Part shown: positions 1-12,610 of the stretch, in pieces | Position numbering within the stretch: the stretch's first letter is position 1 | How the letters are laid out: each line of letters begins with the position of its first letter | NCBI GenBank assembly: GCA_030407085.1 | Contig: CM059587.1 | Location: 21,425,001 to 21,489,000, forward strand | Length of the DNA: 64,000 nt | Direction: 5' to 3' | Origin: Trichopria drosophilae | Taxonomy: Eukaryota > Arthropoda > Insecta > Hymenoptera > Diapriidae | Notes under the pieces: generated by a model | The model's input: the letters and a program-made list of their open reading frames with translations, nothing else | The model's database searches: none | What the model was told of the DNA's origin: nothing | Program-made: the position numbers and the translations under genes

Positions 1-2070
1 TATATTAAATTTATTCAGCATGCAGTAACCAAGCTTCTGGATGACATAATATTATAAACAATTACTTTTTTATATATCTTGCTATGTTAAAATGTAAGCG
101 TTTCTTTCATCTTAGTGACATAATATTAAAATTTTAATTATTTAAATTTCAAGATAAAAAAATTACGAAAATGACGGGTGTAACGTTCCGTGTGGCATTG
201 TAACATCCCCTGAATCACTGGAGTTTTTATTTTTCTCACGGGAATGGAACGACATACGGGTATAAACGAAAAAACGAAAATACTTTTTTTCGTTACAAGT
301 TTCGTGACATAAATAATAAAAACTAACTTAATTTGAACGTATGCACGTCCGTTACACTTTACGGCCATAAGTCCATTTCACATTAACAATGATTGGGTTC
401 ACTTTTGGTAAAGCAACGATATTAAATCAAAATTTGTAATAGGGAATTTCAACGCATTTTCGCCTATTATTTACAAATAAGCCAATAAAAATTGTCGATT
501 GGTCGTGTGTCGCTCATGAAGAATCAATTTCGACATTTTTTTTTACTTTATTTTGTCCTAAACATTTCGTATGGCGGAAAACGGAGACCTCTAGCGTGTC
601 ACCACCGCAACGATAAATAAAAGAGAGGAAAAAAAGGCTGACGGTACTTTTAAAATTTAACACTTTAGTTTCGAATTAACCTTCACTGTCCCCATTTCGT
701 AAAAAAACGCTTATTTTTATTAGTACTTGGGTTATATTGTTGTTTAACTAAATTCATTGACGTTTTTTGGTTTCGTCTGTATTTTTTATCGGAAAACTCA
801 AAATGAAAACACAAAATAAAAACACAATTTTCTGTGGATATTAGTCCACATAAATATACAATATTTTTCAATAAACAAGGTACTGAAAAGACTGCAATAT
901 ATATACTTAAAAGAATCGATCAAACCACATAGAAATTTATATCTGTAAGTTTTTCCTTGCTAATTCGGATTGATTGGTAGTCATCATAATTAACTAGGCA
1001 ATTTACATAAATCCCCGTACACGGATACAAGGAATTCTGTATATACAGAGAAAAATGAATTGTACCAAAAAGTAGAAGAATAGAAAAAGTTTGTTAAAAT
1101 TCACAATGTTATGACTACTATGAATATAATAATGAGTACAATCTACGGTCTAGGTAGTGCAGAGCTAATTTATACCATTAGTATTCTCAATATTGCAGAC
1201 AGAGGCATCATATGGTATATTTCGAGTAACAATATTATTTTACGTGTTACAGTTTTAAAGTGTACCGGCAGTGTAGGTACTTTGAGCGCCGCTAGGAGCG
1301 TTTTTGATTTTCGCAGCGCTCCACTACTCCCGTTATGAAAACGGATTATTTTCTGGAACATTTAAGGACTCCTAAGGGAGATACCATTAAGGCATTTCCT
1401 ATGTATTTTAGGCAACATACGTTAATTATAGTATTGAATTTGTAATTTTCATTCGGCCGTATTCTCTGAAGTTTTTAATGTTTTCTTCTTAGGAAAATTA
1501 TGTTTTCAAAAATGTCGAACGGTAGTTTCTGTGAATATTAGATTAATTTGTGTCCTCTGCAGTATACTTTGTGCTACAAAATGCGCACAACAAACAATTA
1601 AAACCTACATTTTCGTAGAAATGATGTGTTTGATATATCAAACATTTCCTATAGGAAATAAAGAAAGGATTTGTTCTGTTCAAATCTTTCATTACGTTCC
1701 ACTAAGTTTTGTGCTTTATGTTAGATGATAATCACTCAAACTTTTAATAATATTGTTTTTAATTCGTTACTAAAGATGTAATACTCAAAATATTCTTCCA
1801 GTACGATTATTTTTAATAATAACCTGTAAATTCTAATTCCTCTGCCATTCTCATTTCCCTGGGCATATAAATGACAATTTTACAATAAATCAAGGTCGAA
1901 AACAATAAATATGCAAATATGGGTACTATATATAAGCCTTGGAATTGTCATGAGCATTTTTTTTATTATTAGTATCGGACAGCTTCTGGGTGCATGCGTG
2001 AACCACATTTATGAACGTCAATTCACATCAATAGGTAATTTTATTTATAAGTAATATAAACAACTGAAAT
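1..2070. other. AT-rich sequence, no feature recognised
   Basis: Short open frames occur on both strands (for example 1111-1338 plus and 1170-1361 minus, overlapping head-on), but none has recognisable domain content and the composition is low-complexity AT. I see no repeat family shared with the rest of the window, no RNA gene and no splice-bounded exon that I can defend. Confidence 0.5.
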
Positions 2071-2074
2071 GTGA

Positions 2075-2165
2075 TTGTCGAGGTTTTGCGGGGTCTCTAA
2101 TCGCGAATTCGGCTTCAGAATTCAAAATGGCGAATTTAAGATTGGATCCGCCATATTAAATTTCG
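2075..2165 (+). repeat. Decayed copy of the 121-bp piggyBac-associated repeat
   Basis: The segment carries, in order, a GGGGTCTCTAATCGCGAATTC stretch, a TTCAAAATGGCG stretch and GGATCCGCCATATT. This is the order seen in the plus-oriented 121-bp units at 16038-16260 (GGGGTCGCTGATTACGAAT, then CAAAATGGCGGATCCAATATGG). It is a single diverged unit without visible terminal repeats. Confidence 0.55.
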
Positions 2166-2583
2166 ATATTCTCAAATGATATTCAAATTCAGCAATCTTG
2201 GAAACTATACGACAATAATTTTCAATTAAGGAGGTTGTTATGGTTAAGAATAAACAAACAGATTCTGACGAAAAAATTACTAAACGTTAATACGAATATA
2301 AAATTTTAAAAAAACGTGCTTCGTTTAGTGGCCATTTTGAATCGACCATTGCTTCTAAAAAATATTCTATTAGTATATTATTTACGTTCAACAATTGGGA
2401 TCACTTTTTATATATGCATTTCATTCATTAAAATCCGTTTCGGAGGAGAAAATCATGAAAATTTAAAAAAAAACGACCTAAAAAAAATGGAATTTCTTTT
2501 TATTTGAACAATTTCTACAGAAATAGTCGTTTTTTGGCCATTCAAAGTAGTCGAAAACGTATTTTCCAAAAATTAAATTCTTT

Positions 2584-4066
2584 CTACTGTAGACCAATTC
2601 CATTTCAAATCATGGAATGAAAATAAGTTTGAAATTCAAAATCATGTTTGATAAAAGTTGTTCTTTTGGGTAAATAAAGAAATACGTATTTTTTTGTTTT
2701 GCAAAGTTACGACCTACACAAAAATTTCGCTAGTGATTTCATATTCGCCCGAAACAGGTAGGAAATTATTTTTAAATCTCTCTATTTTCGTTAAAAATCA
2801 ATATTTTAACCTTCTGTTTTCTTAATTTAGTAGTGCGTTAAATGTTCTTTCATGGCCATTTTGAAATTTTACAAAATTTTGAAAATTAACAAAATGGCGG
2901 CCATTTTTTGAAAAAAAGAAAAACTTGATTTTCTCAAAAACATCATTTATCAAAATTCTATTTTTTTTTATGATTAGACAATATAGAAAGGAAAGTTTCC
3001 CAATATGTTTGGTCTCCTCTAAAACGATGTGAAAGCCTCAAGAATTTTTTCTCCACTTTTCTTGTATTATAGTATCGCAGTACAAGTTTTGAAATTTTAA
3101 AATGGAAAAAATAATTTTTTAATTAATATGGGTTTGCCCTCGATGAAAAAAAAAGAGTCTGCCATAGAATATAATCGGCTTTTAATATCGGACCAATCAT
3201 ATGCGACTTCCATTGAATAACTAGCCTTTATAATAGTCAATTGTTTTTCGTATATTTTGACCCAGTTTGTGTTATTTACAATAGCTATAATTCGAATTTC
3301 CGTTGCAACATTTAATATTGACTTATATATTACTTTTTCACAAATTAGGTAATAGCTCATAAAATACTAATAAGTTCTCATAACATTGTAAGATTTATTG
3401 ACACAGTACCCTGAATATCCCCAAAATCTTACATTTTATTGCACTTATTGTTATGCAGTTTTAGAAATATTGATATAAAAGTCTCAGTGCATTCTATGGC
3501 TAATAGACGTGATCCAAATTTAACTTTTATTTTACTAACTGAAAGATGACGTAGCTGCCCTGATAAATAACGATTTCTTTTTTGAGAAAAAAATTCTTGA
3601 GGCTTTCACACCGTTTTAACGCAGACAAAACCTATTGGGAAACTTTCCTTTTTATATTGTCTAATCATAAAAAACAATTAAAATTTTGAAAAATAATGTT
3701 TTTTGAGAAAATCAAGTTTTTCTTTTTTTCAAAAAATGGCCGCCATTTTGTGAATTTTCAAAATTTTGTAAAATTTCAAAATGGCTATGAAAGAACATTT
3801 AAAACACTACTAAATTAAGAAAACAGAAGGTTAAAATAGCGATTTTTAATGAAAATAGAGAGAGATTAATTTCCTACCTGTTTCGGGCGAAAATGAAATC
3901 AATAGCGAAATTTTTGTGTAAATTTAGTGAACATTTTTTGTTGCAAAACAAAAAAATACGTATTTCTGTATTTACCTAAAAGAACAATAAAAATTGTATA
4001 AAACATGATTTTGAGTTTCAAACTTATTTTCATTACATGATTTGAAATGGAATTGGTCTGTAGAAA
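2584..4066. mobile_element. Large fold-back (inverted-repeat) element
   Basis: The left arm (about 2584-3052) and the right arm (about 3584-4066) are long inverted copies of each other. Matching landmarks include CTGTAGACCAATTCCATTTC against GAAATGGAATTGGTCTGTAG, the CCTACCTGTTTCGGGCG motif, AAAATGGCGGCCATTTT near the middle of each arm, and GTGAAAGCCTCAAGAATTTT at the inner ends. About 530 bp of unpaired sequence separates the arms. No transposase is visible, so this is a non-autonomous element. Exact outer ends and target-site duplication are not clear, and the superfamily is unassigned. Confidence 0.8.
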
Positions 4067-4239
4067 CTGAGCTGATGTTGACGTACCTGCTTCTCTCATT
4101 TTGGGCAAATAAAGGTTAACTGTTACATTGCCAGTTTTTCATAGGTGATTAATATACTACTGTAAGTTCATCTTGCTATTTCCTATTCTAAGTGTAGGAT
4201 GTGAAGGTGGTAAAAATTGTTAAAATGTCGGAAGGTAGG

Positions 4240-5310
4240 GATACGAGACGTGATTGAAGTTTACTTTACTAGTCCCCGATAAAAATGAAGGGCTCTATAT
4301 TGAGTAACAGAGACAGAACGAAAGCATGCATGAAACTTGGTTCGAACACCGATAATTGTTTCATCGGCAAAAGGTACGGGTATGTGACAACGCGATTCTA
4401 GTCTATTATCGGCATACAGATAGGCAAAGACGCCTTTACAGGTTCAATATAGAGGCTTTTTCCGACACTCGAGTGTACCCTAAATCTAAAATAGATACTT
4501 CATCTCTTACAAGGGCGAAAATATAAACAGGAAATGCCGTAAATTGCGTACGCGTTTCGTTTAATGAATATTTTTTGCTTTTTCAAAAAAGTAGAACCAG
4601 TGCCGTTAACGACTACGCTGGAGGTTGAGTATTCGCGATGAATTTTTATAAACCGATTATTTAGCGCTATGTAACAAAATGCTCATTCTCATTCATTTTT
4701 TCTATCTTCCACTTTATTGCACTTTCACCGTCTCTTTCCCTCTTCAGCCGCTTTGGCCCGAGACATCAAAGGGACATCGTCGCTCGTTCGTTACATATAC
4801 AGGCATCACACTATATGCAGACCGGCCTGGAAATCCAATTCGATTCTGCATGAAATGAGTGCGGAAACTCCGCGGCGCGCCGCTTTATTAATCCCGTCAA
4901 CCTGGAACGTGATTGAAAAATCCGTGGAGCGGGCGAACCACTCCAACTATTACCAGCTTATGATGGCGAGTATTTGCAAAGAAGACCTCACAGTAGGATA
5001 ATGATGTTCCCTTGCTCTGGCATCCTTGCCATTTTTACAAGGCTAAAAGTCTTTGTGGCACCAAAAGCCTCTTGAGTAAACCGCCTCGAACCGAACGTTT
5101 AAGCGCAAAAGATCGTGTCTTGTTCATCGAGCCGAAATTCACCAAGACAGCCAAGAATAATGGAATTACTTTACAAATAAAAATGGAAATATTTTACTTG
5201 GTTACTTTATTTCTCCGGATGAAAGTGAACCTTACGTTGAGAGAATATCTGTTCCAGACGCCGAGGCACCTGCATAATGCGTCAGTCGCTTTAGCTTTGT
5301 AACGATATTC
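4240..5310. other. GC/CpG-richer island, function unknown
   Basis: Base composition rises sharply compared with the flanks, with several CG-rich words such as GCGGCGCGCC near 4873. Open frames at 4717-5001 and 5012-5302 (plus) lie in it, but I recognise no domain and they end at unrelated positions. Conserved non-coding or regulatory sequence, or part of an unrecognised exon, are the reasonable options. Confidence 0.35.
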
Positions 5311-5925
5311 AGCCGTGCTTTGACGGACATGTGCTGAATAGAGGATTTTTAAAAAAATATTTTAAACGTAATTCCACATAGTGGCAACGACACGCTTAAA
5401 ACAAACCAATGGATTTACGGGAATGTTTCGGAAAGTGCTCTACTCTAAATGAGTCAGATCAATTCCACCGCAATTCAAATTTCCGTCACGTCCGGCACTT
5501 TAATGAAACTATTGCATATTTCTATACATGCGTGGCAAGGGTTCGTTCGGTTCCATATATTGAACGATATTCCTGGTAATGTCTAATGACAAAATCACCG
5601 CTCGTGGTTCAATCATCCCATGTATATCCAAATTCACAAATTTTCAATATATTACTTGTGTTGCTATCTTAATAGGCAATTTATCCATTTTTGACAAGTT
5701 TTTAAATTAATTTAGGAGACCTTAAATTAGGAGAAAGGTCCGTTATTAACTGTTTGTTATGGAATGAATCCATCAAAAAACATGCAGAACGGCGGAGGTC
5801 GTATCACCAACCTTAGTGCAATTGAAATATGTTGTTCTTTGTGGAAAATAAGGGAATCCGTGTTTTTTTTTGTTTTAAGAATAATCGACATTTTAACGTT
5901 TTATTGATTTTTCAAATATTAATCC
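5311..5925. other. AT-rich spacer, nothing recognised
   Basis: No repeat match, RNA gene or plausible coding frame was found between the island and the piggyBac-related fragment that follows. Confidence 0.45.
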
Positions 5926-5929
5926 AACA

Positions 5930-6275
5930 ATGAAAAATAAAATAATTTTTGTACTTCGTATTTTTCAAAACCGACTTCAAATTCGTAATCAGCGTCCCCA
6001 AAAACCTCCGAGTACCAAATTTGGTTCTAATTTACCTTTTAGTTCATTCAAAAACGATTTCTTTCTCAAAAATCGACGATTTTTTAAATTTATTTATTTA
6101 TACTTGTTAATAACTTTGCGTAATTGCATTTATTATCCTTTTCTTTACGTACTAAAAAGCCCCCTCTACCACTGTAAAAAAATTTTTTGAATATTGCTTC
6201 GAAAGTATTGAAACTAGACAGAAAAGATGTAAATTAAAAAGTAATATTGGTTACCACTGCGCCGCAAAGGGTTAA
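5930..6275 (-). mobile_element. Decayed end of a piggyBac-type element
   Basis: The segment ends GCGCCGCAAAGGG followed by TTAA at 6272-6275. Ten of the 13 terminal bases match the right terminal repeat of the intact element (GTACCGCAAAGGG then TTAA at 19697-19713). Upstream at 5980-6025 is one minus-oriented 121-bp-type unit (CGTAATCAGCG followed by CCCAAAAACCTCCGAGTACC), in the same relative order as in the intact element. The other end was not found. A solo terminus or internally deleted MITE is likely. Confidence 0.65.
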
Positions 6276-7835
6276 AAGCATACATATTCCTACTTACTGA
6301 TTTCTCTTCAAAAGTTGTATTTGGGTGTCTCTGGGTTTATTGAGTACTGCGATGCAAGAGAAATTATATATTTTATTTAGGATCGAAATAAACAAAGTTA
6401 GTCAACTAATAGGCAATAAATTGCTTTATCTAGGAATCGCTATACTTAACTGAAAAATTGCAAAGAATGCATTTTTTCGAGTGCATAGTCTCAAATATTC
6501 CAAATTCTGACATTGTAGACCGATTCCCACTTCAGATTCAGATTCTACGCAGAATGGTACTGTGGAACTGAGCAACGGCTTTGCCACAATAAAACCTTGT
6601 TGACCTGTGTAATCGATATTTTCCACGTCATTAAACGAAAGAACAGTTTCCGGATGGTGCGCATCTATTGGAAATACAGGATTCCGAAACAGAACTGAAA
6701 AGAGTCGTTGGTACACAAATCATTTGTTTTATCAAGTTTATTAGCGCTTGATTCTGTGCGAGGTTCCCAAAGACACGTACATGCAACAGATATATTTTCA
6801 GAAAATTTCTGTAATTAGCATACCTAATGGAGACCTCATCGTTGCACCTCGTTTAACCTTAAATTCTTATCGCTATATTATAAATATTACTGTGGAAAAT
6901 CTCGCAGCGTACAAAGAAGACACAATTTTACGTGGATCCGAAACACCAATCTTTTTGGCTTGGACCAATGTTGACATAAATTTGCTCCAATGTCACCAAC
7001 ATGTTTAATCCCGGTTAAAATAATTACCATACAACGCACAAAATTTAAACTTGTGAAAAACTGAGACACGATGCCAATGACGGTTATATTCCATGGAATG
7101 TTTTGCGAAATAAGATTGGCTAACTCTTACGAACTGATGTACAGCTGACACAAAATGTTTGATGAGTGGTACTGAATACACGCGCTGGGAAACATTGAAC
7201 CATGAATTATCCTGTCGGCCCTCCGACAGTTCCTGCTGCACATATAAATTGAAAGCACAACAAACTTGCATTTTTGCTGCAACGTATTCCACGCGTTTTG
7301 ACATTGACGTCTATCACTTGGTCCATTGTTGCTGCGAATACGAAGTCTATTACACTGGTTGAGGTCGAGTGTACCTCATGCTACGTCGTCCACGGCTGCT
7401 ACACAAAGCCACTTTCCAATGAACCAATACTCGTTCGACATGTGATTTAGTTACAACCACTAAAGAATATTTCTTTTTGTACGTATTAAATCCAAAAATA
7501 TTTTATCTTGAAAATAACTAAACTTTATAAAGTGAAAGAAATAAAAAATGACATGATTTTGACTTAGATATACTAAATTTTACTCAAATTTTTTTTAAAT
7601 AGTTCTGGAAAATAAGCATACGGGGAATTTTACAGAACTTTTCACTATCGAGTAAAAAAAATTTACTTTTTTATTTAAGGCACAGCTTTAAATTTTGTTT
7701 GTGGTTATAGATATTACATCCTAAAATGCAGGTCCGTGCGCGAAATTCATTTTTTACGGAGGTTCATGAGTTTAGTTAGGGCTACTATAAAAATAGAAAA
7801 TCGGGATGTGCTTCCGAAATAGTACTTTTCGGTCC
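6276..7835. other. Unannotated stretch with overlapping short open frames
   Basis: Open frames of 60-99 codons lie on both strands between 6426 and 7362, some overlapping each other antisense. None shows a domain I recognise, and they cannot all be real. The region could hold remains of a mobile-element protein, but I cannot support a call. Confidence 0.3.
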
Positions 7836-7839
7836 TAGG

Positions 7840-8078
7840 CCGTAAAGTTCAATTTTACGGACCGAGTGGAGATCGCACAATCTCCAAACCGAGGTCGTAA
7901 AATTTTACGGTCGAAGAGCGAACACTATTTTAGTATTTTTTGATACACTGTTCGCAAAAGTAGGCACTTTACCGACTGTTTTTAGTCCGTAAAGTGCAGA
8001 GATCACTCCGTAAAATCATACTTTACGTACTAAAAGGAGTCCGTAAAGTGCCTACTTTACGGACACGTGTATCAAAAA
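7840..8078. repeat. Cluster of nested hairpins built on CCGTAAAGT/ACTTTACGG
   Basis: The core word recurs many times in both orientations. A 21-bp hairpin lies at 7840-7860, a perfect palindrome CGTAAAATTTTACG at 7896-7909 and a TGGAGAT/ATCTCCA hairpin at 7867-7886. TAGGCACTTTACCGACT at about 7971 pairs with AGTCCGTAAAGTGCCTA at 8038-8054, and a terminal hairpin occupies 8041-8062. An outer pair TTTTTGATACAC (about 7938) and GTGTATCAAAAA (about 8067) encloses part of the cluster. It has no coding potential. It may be a small fold-back transposon or an extruding, cruciform-prone sequence. Confidence 0.7.
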
Positions 8079-8079
8079 G

Positions 8080-10395
8080 GCAATTTTTATTCTAACTATG
8101 GTTTCCAATTTTGATTCGCCGAGTACACATATCATAACGAAAATTGACGACGAGCACATTTTAAAGGTCGAAACAAAAAAAAAACATTTGAACTCATTAT
8201 AAAAAATATTTTATGTAACAAATCTCGCCAAGTTCTTATTTCAAACCAATTGGAAATTACGGCTTACATGTAAAAAAATGTACGTCGAAACGACCTTCAA
8301 GCTGAAGCTCAAGATGATGTCACGATTCAATATCACGAAACCTGTGTAAATATAAACAACTATATAAAACTTGGATATTTACATCTAAAATATGTTTTAA
8401 TACGGTGTATAATATGTTTTTCTGCAAAGTTTTTTGTACGCCATTTTTAATCTGCTTCCTTGACTTCGAAAATTGTAATATCTCCAACCAATGGAAACCC
8501 ACAATCAAAATTTGGCGTCTTCTGGACATAACCCCAAAAGTATTTAATACTGACATGTACCATTTAATTCCAGGCCTGTGTAATTTTTTGACATCTTGGC
8601 TATGAAACTCGTTTTTTTCCCTATCGGCTTTTTGTTCCGCACAAACGTAAAAACATGTTTTTTTGGTTGTTGTTTTCTTACATTTTTATATAAATCATGA
8701 TAGACCGAATAGTAAGTCAAATATATCTACAAAATTCATTTTTGCTTATAAAAATACTTAAAAAGATACAAAAAAAACTATAAAAAATTAATAATAATTA
8801 AAGTGGGTAACTGAAATGCATTTTTTGTCAGTCGCTTATTACTAGGAAAATTTAATTTTGTAATAACTCGAGAACAGAATTGGTTTGGATGTTAGTATTT
8901 ACGGATTTTGAACCTCTACACGAATGAAATTCCGAAAGCAGTTTTTGTGGACATTTTCATCAATCCTATGCATGCTCTAAGTATACCCTGATGACCCTAA
9001 TATTCTAATACATATAAAGTATACAAAAATGAGTATTAATAATCAAATTTAGATTTGTACAGAATATATTTTTTGTACATATTGCAGTTCAAAGGACGAA
9101 CGATTCAGATGTTCATTTTGCATTGATTGCGTAATCAAATATGTCAACATTGCAATGGTCCCGTACGTGCGAATGTGTTAACATTATAATTTTTTTTGTA
9201 TAAATTTCTTTCTAATGGAATTACATGGATAATAGAATTAGCAATCAGAATGAAATAAAAATATATTGACACTCGCCTGTAAATGAGTTCGAGCAAAAAT
9301 TTCGTGAAACGAAGTTCTTCAGAGTTGAGAAGTAAATGTTTACATTATCAAGCAGTATTTTTTAATGTTGCAGAATTCTTTTTTCCACGCAGATAAATAA
9401 TTAACGTTAAGATTCTATTGACATTTTTGCAATTGATAATTTTTGATCAAAATTTAATCTGAAATCTACATGAAAATCGTATGTATGTGTATTGTGAAAA
9501 TCTGTGATGTTTCTGAATTAGATGTTTGAAAAATTATTTGGCGATGCTGCATTATACTACTTAATTTTATTATTTATATCTATAGGCGTATAGCACTGGT
9601 AAGTAAAGTACCTTCGTTACTAAACTTATTATTATAATCCCGAGAGGCAAACTGAAGTTTCAATAAAACAAAAGAATCAATAATGTTTGGCTAGTTAAGT
9701 AAGCATAAAATAACGTTCCATTGTCAGTAAATATCGCATTCCATGATATACGTATACATATATAAAATAATTCAAGCAGTTGTTTAATTCCTATAAAACA
9801 ATTCTTTTTGCTCAACTGTTTTATAATACGGCAACATATAACACTACTGAACCAACAAAATTACATGAAATTTACTGAGTTTGTAACTAAAATTTATTTT
9901 AATGTGCAGGAACATAAGTCGTAGAGTAATGTTGCATTATGTTTCATGCGTGAGCGAATTAAATTTACTGCATGTGTTCATTAAATTTTAATACAGTTTA
10001 AGAATGTACATGTCAAGTGAATGTACAGAATTTTTAATGTGCTTTTGAAATTTCAAAAAACAATAATAATGTTTTTGCCAGATGTAGGTACAAAACCTCC
10101 TTATTTTATAAACTAGGCAATAACTCGACAGAAATCATCAAATTAATATTTTGTTACAAAACACTCTACATAGTGGATACAATCATACGGATTAAAATTG
10201 CTCTCCAAAAATCCTACCTAATGACTATTCAAAAAAATTATTAAAAATATGTATGAAATAAATGTGGATTGGAGAAGGGCCCATATTAAATGCAGCAAAC
10301 TGTTTACAATCCTTAACCTCTATGTTGTTTATGTTTCACAGTTGTTATTCTTTTCAGCGACCGCTGTTCTTGGAAAAATTGTACCTTACCATTAA
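8080..10395. other. AT-rich sequence, nothing recognised
   Basis: Overlapping sense and antisense frames at 8320-8605 are the only notable open stretches and have no recognisable product. No inverted-repeat element was found on reading. Confidence 0.45.
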
Positions 10396-10403
10396 ATAAA
10401 AAA

Positions 10404-10480
10404 CACCCCGAAAGGCAAAAATTTCGATTTAGAATGGCTTCAGCGTGTTTTTCTTCACTTTGTCTTTGAAAATTTGGCAA
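10404..10480 (+). repeat. Dispersed repeat, copy 1
   Basis: About 75 bp containing CCGAAAGGC, ATTTCGAT, CAGCGTG and TTCTTCACTTTGTCT in the same order as at 27048-27130. The two copies are clearly homologous. The repeat family is not identified. Confidence 0.65.
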
Positions 10481-10502
10481 AAAGAAAGTAAATTAAAATA
10501 CC

Positions 10503-10821
10503 TTGGACTCACGAAATATCGAAATTTTAGCCGATGGTGATTATTTTGATTTTCGAATGAAGTTTGTTACCCAGCCTATTAAATTAGAAGACAATAATCA
10601 GTATCTAGTAAATATTTCGCCTGGTGTGGATGGCTCGTTTGCATTGTGTGTGTTTGGTAACAAGAACATTAGTGACCATAGAATTGGATGAAAATATATT
10701 TCAGGAAATTTATCAAGAAAACTTATGTATCTGTGCTGAGCATATCAACTCCTACGAAGTAACTAATGAAAATAATAACAAAGTGATGACGAAAATTCTG
10801 GATTTTTCTCAGTCAGTATGA
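10503..10821 (+). other. Possible degenerate coding fragment, unrecognised
   Basis: One frame (10503-10691) reads through a protein-like stretch containing DGDYFDFRMKFVTQPIKL and ends shortly after. A second frame (to 10821) overlaps it and continues with acidic and polar residues. Amino acid composition is more balanced than in most AT-derived frames here, so a frameshifted relic is possible. I do not recognise the family, and chance is not excluded. Confidence 0.15.
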
Positions 10822-10976
10822 GTTCTGAAAGTGCGCAGAAAGAGGTTCTTTGTTATGTTTACCTACTGTTTTATGTTACATTTGTATCTGTACAATACTT
10901 TACATCTTTCGTAACCAAAAACAATAGGTAAACATAACAAAGAAAATCTTTCTGACCACTTTCGGAACGCATACTG
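10814..10976. repeat. Short inverted repeat (54-bp arms)
   Basis: The left arm 10814-10867 and right arm 10923-10976 are inverted copies; both contain TTTGTTATGTTTACCTA in opposite orientation and end CAGTATG/CATACTG. The spacer is about 55 bp. This is consistent with a small fold-back MITE. Confidence 0.65.
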
Positions 10977-10979
10977 TCG

Positions 10980-11740
10980 GAGACAAATCCGGGATTTTTC
11001 GATTGCGAATTTATCCGCGACTCTTACTTAGGTCCTAAGAGAAGTTTATGATTACAGATCTACTAGTAGAGATAAGATGGATGCTGCCTTAGTTTGGGAC
11101 AGCAGTTGTCTTAAATACAAACAACTGGTATTACAGTGGATGGAGACGTAGTCTTTTATTTTGTCCATTAGCTGACGTCTTAAAATAACTTCTCTCACTA
11201 TACTATTACGATTCTATTGAAGTTAAAAGTTACTCTTTTTTAATATCGACTAAAATTTGTCATTCGTATAGTTTATATATGTGTCAGCCGTATACGTCTC
11301 ATGTGTGTTATGTCTCATTAACATTAATTTTTGTTACAGCTTTTGTTTACACGATAGTACATGTTTTTTATTCACGAGTATAAATTATACGAGGTACAAA
11401 TTATAATCGATATTAAACTATTTAAATTTGAAAAGTTTTAAACTCTCCAAGGCATAGGTTATGTTCGCTGTTGAAACGAGAGTTGCATCGTTTCTCCTAA
11501 AAGGCGTCAGATGTCTCATTTACAATCGATAATCGGACATTTTCCCAAATTGAATGAAACTTTGCATCGGAGATTTACATTTTAAGCTGGTTCTATTGAA
11601 CAAAAAATTTTTAGGCGTCTAATGCCTTCAAATAAAACGTTTAGAAGACACCACGCTTTTGCAGCGCATGCATTAAAAATTCTGACATTTGATATATGAA
11701 CGTGCATCATCACTTTGGTTTTTAGTTCCAGTATAATTAC
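10980..11740. other. Spacer, nothing recognised
   Basis: No repeat match or plausible gene was seen between the 10.8-kb hairpin and the fold-back element that follows. The minus frame at 11582-11917 runs into the fold-back arm and is probably incidental. Confidence 0.4.
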
Positions 11741-12610
11741 ACAGGTCAACAAAATGAAACCAATCTCCATACCCAGAAACCGGACTATACTTTTCCGAAG
11801 GTTGTCAATGACCTGAATCCAAATCTGGCCGCAAGTACAAAAAACACCGTTTTCGCTTATATTCAATAAGTTTTTATGGGGGAACATAATGCTTGTTAAG
11901 ACTTTGACAAAAACCATATTAAAGCGTTATTCATCAACTTTAAAATGTTTTTTTAGTAACTTCGTAAGATATCGAAGTTTTTGTCAAGGCACCCTTATGA
12001 TTTTCGTTTTTTTGCACTTTTGGGTTAGGATTCTCAAGATTTTTACGCCATAGAGCAATTATACGACCAGATTTTGGTTCAGTACATCGAAATCGTCGGA
12101 AAAATATATTCAGATTTTTGTTGAATGCATTCTAATCTGGTTTTTCTCAAATTCCGAGAAAAAATTTGTGCAACCGCAAAAACTTACTAAAAATGGACAA
12201 AAACTGTGTTTTTTGTACTTTTAGGTTAGAATATTTCAACATCTTGTAATAGAACAATTTTTTGCAAGAGAGTCGATCTCAGTTTGTTAGTTATTTTCTT
12301 GTACACATTTATTTAATGTATGAAAATCATAATTATCCTCTGACAAAAACTTCGATAACTCGATTTAAAAAAATCCTATCGGAATTACTAAAATAGCATT
12401 TTAAAGTTGATAAATAACTCTTTAATATTGTTCAGGTCAAATTGCAAATAGTAATTTGATTCTACCACAAAAACTTTCTGAATATAAACAAAAAACAGTG
12501 TTTTTTGCACTTTTCGCTCAGGATATCTCAAAATCTTATTTGGATTCAGCGCGACAAAAACCTTCGGAAACGTATAGTCAGATTTCTGGGTATATATTTT
12601 GTTGGCCTGT
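11741..12610. mobile_element. Fold-back element with internal repeats
   Basis: The left arm (about 11741-11990) and right arm (about 12337-12610) are inverted copies. Paired landmarks include GGTCAACAAAAT/ATTTTGTTGGCC, ACTATACTTTTCCGAAGGTT against CCTTCGGAAACGTATAGT, and the inner GATATCGAAGTTTTTGTC against GACAAAAACTTCGATAACTC. A word of the type TTTTTTGCACTTTTGGGTTAGG recurs at about 12007, 12207 and 12497, so part of the interior is also directly repeated. No coding capacity for mobility is seen and the ends are not sharply defined. Confidence 0.7.

Noticed and set aside
6426..7362. Overlapping sense and antisense frames considered as a gene
   Set aside because: No domain, inconsistent strand, and mutually exclusive frames.
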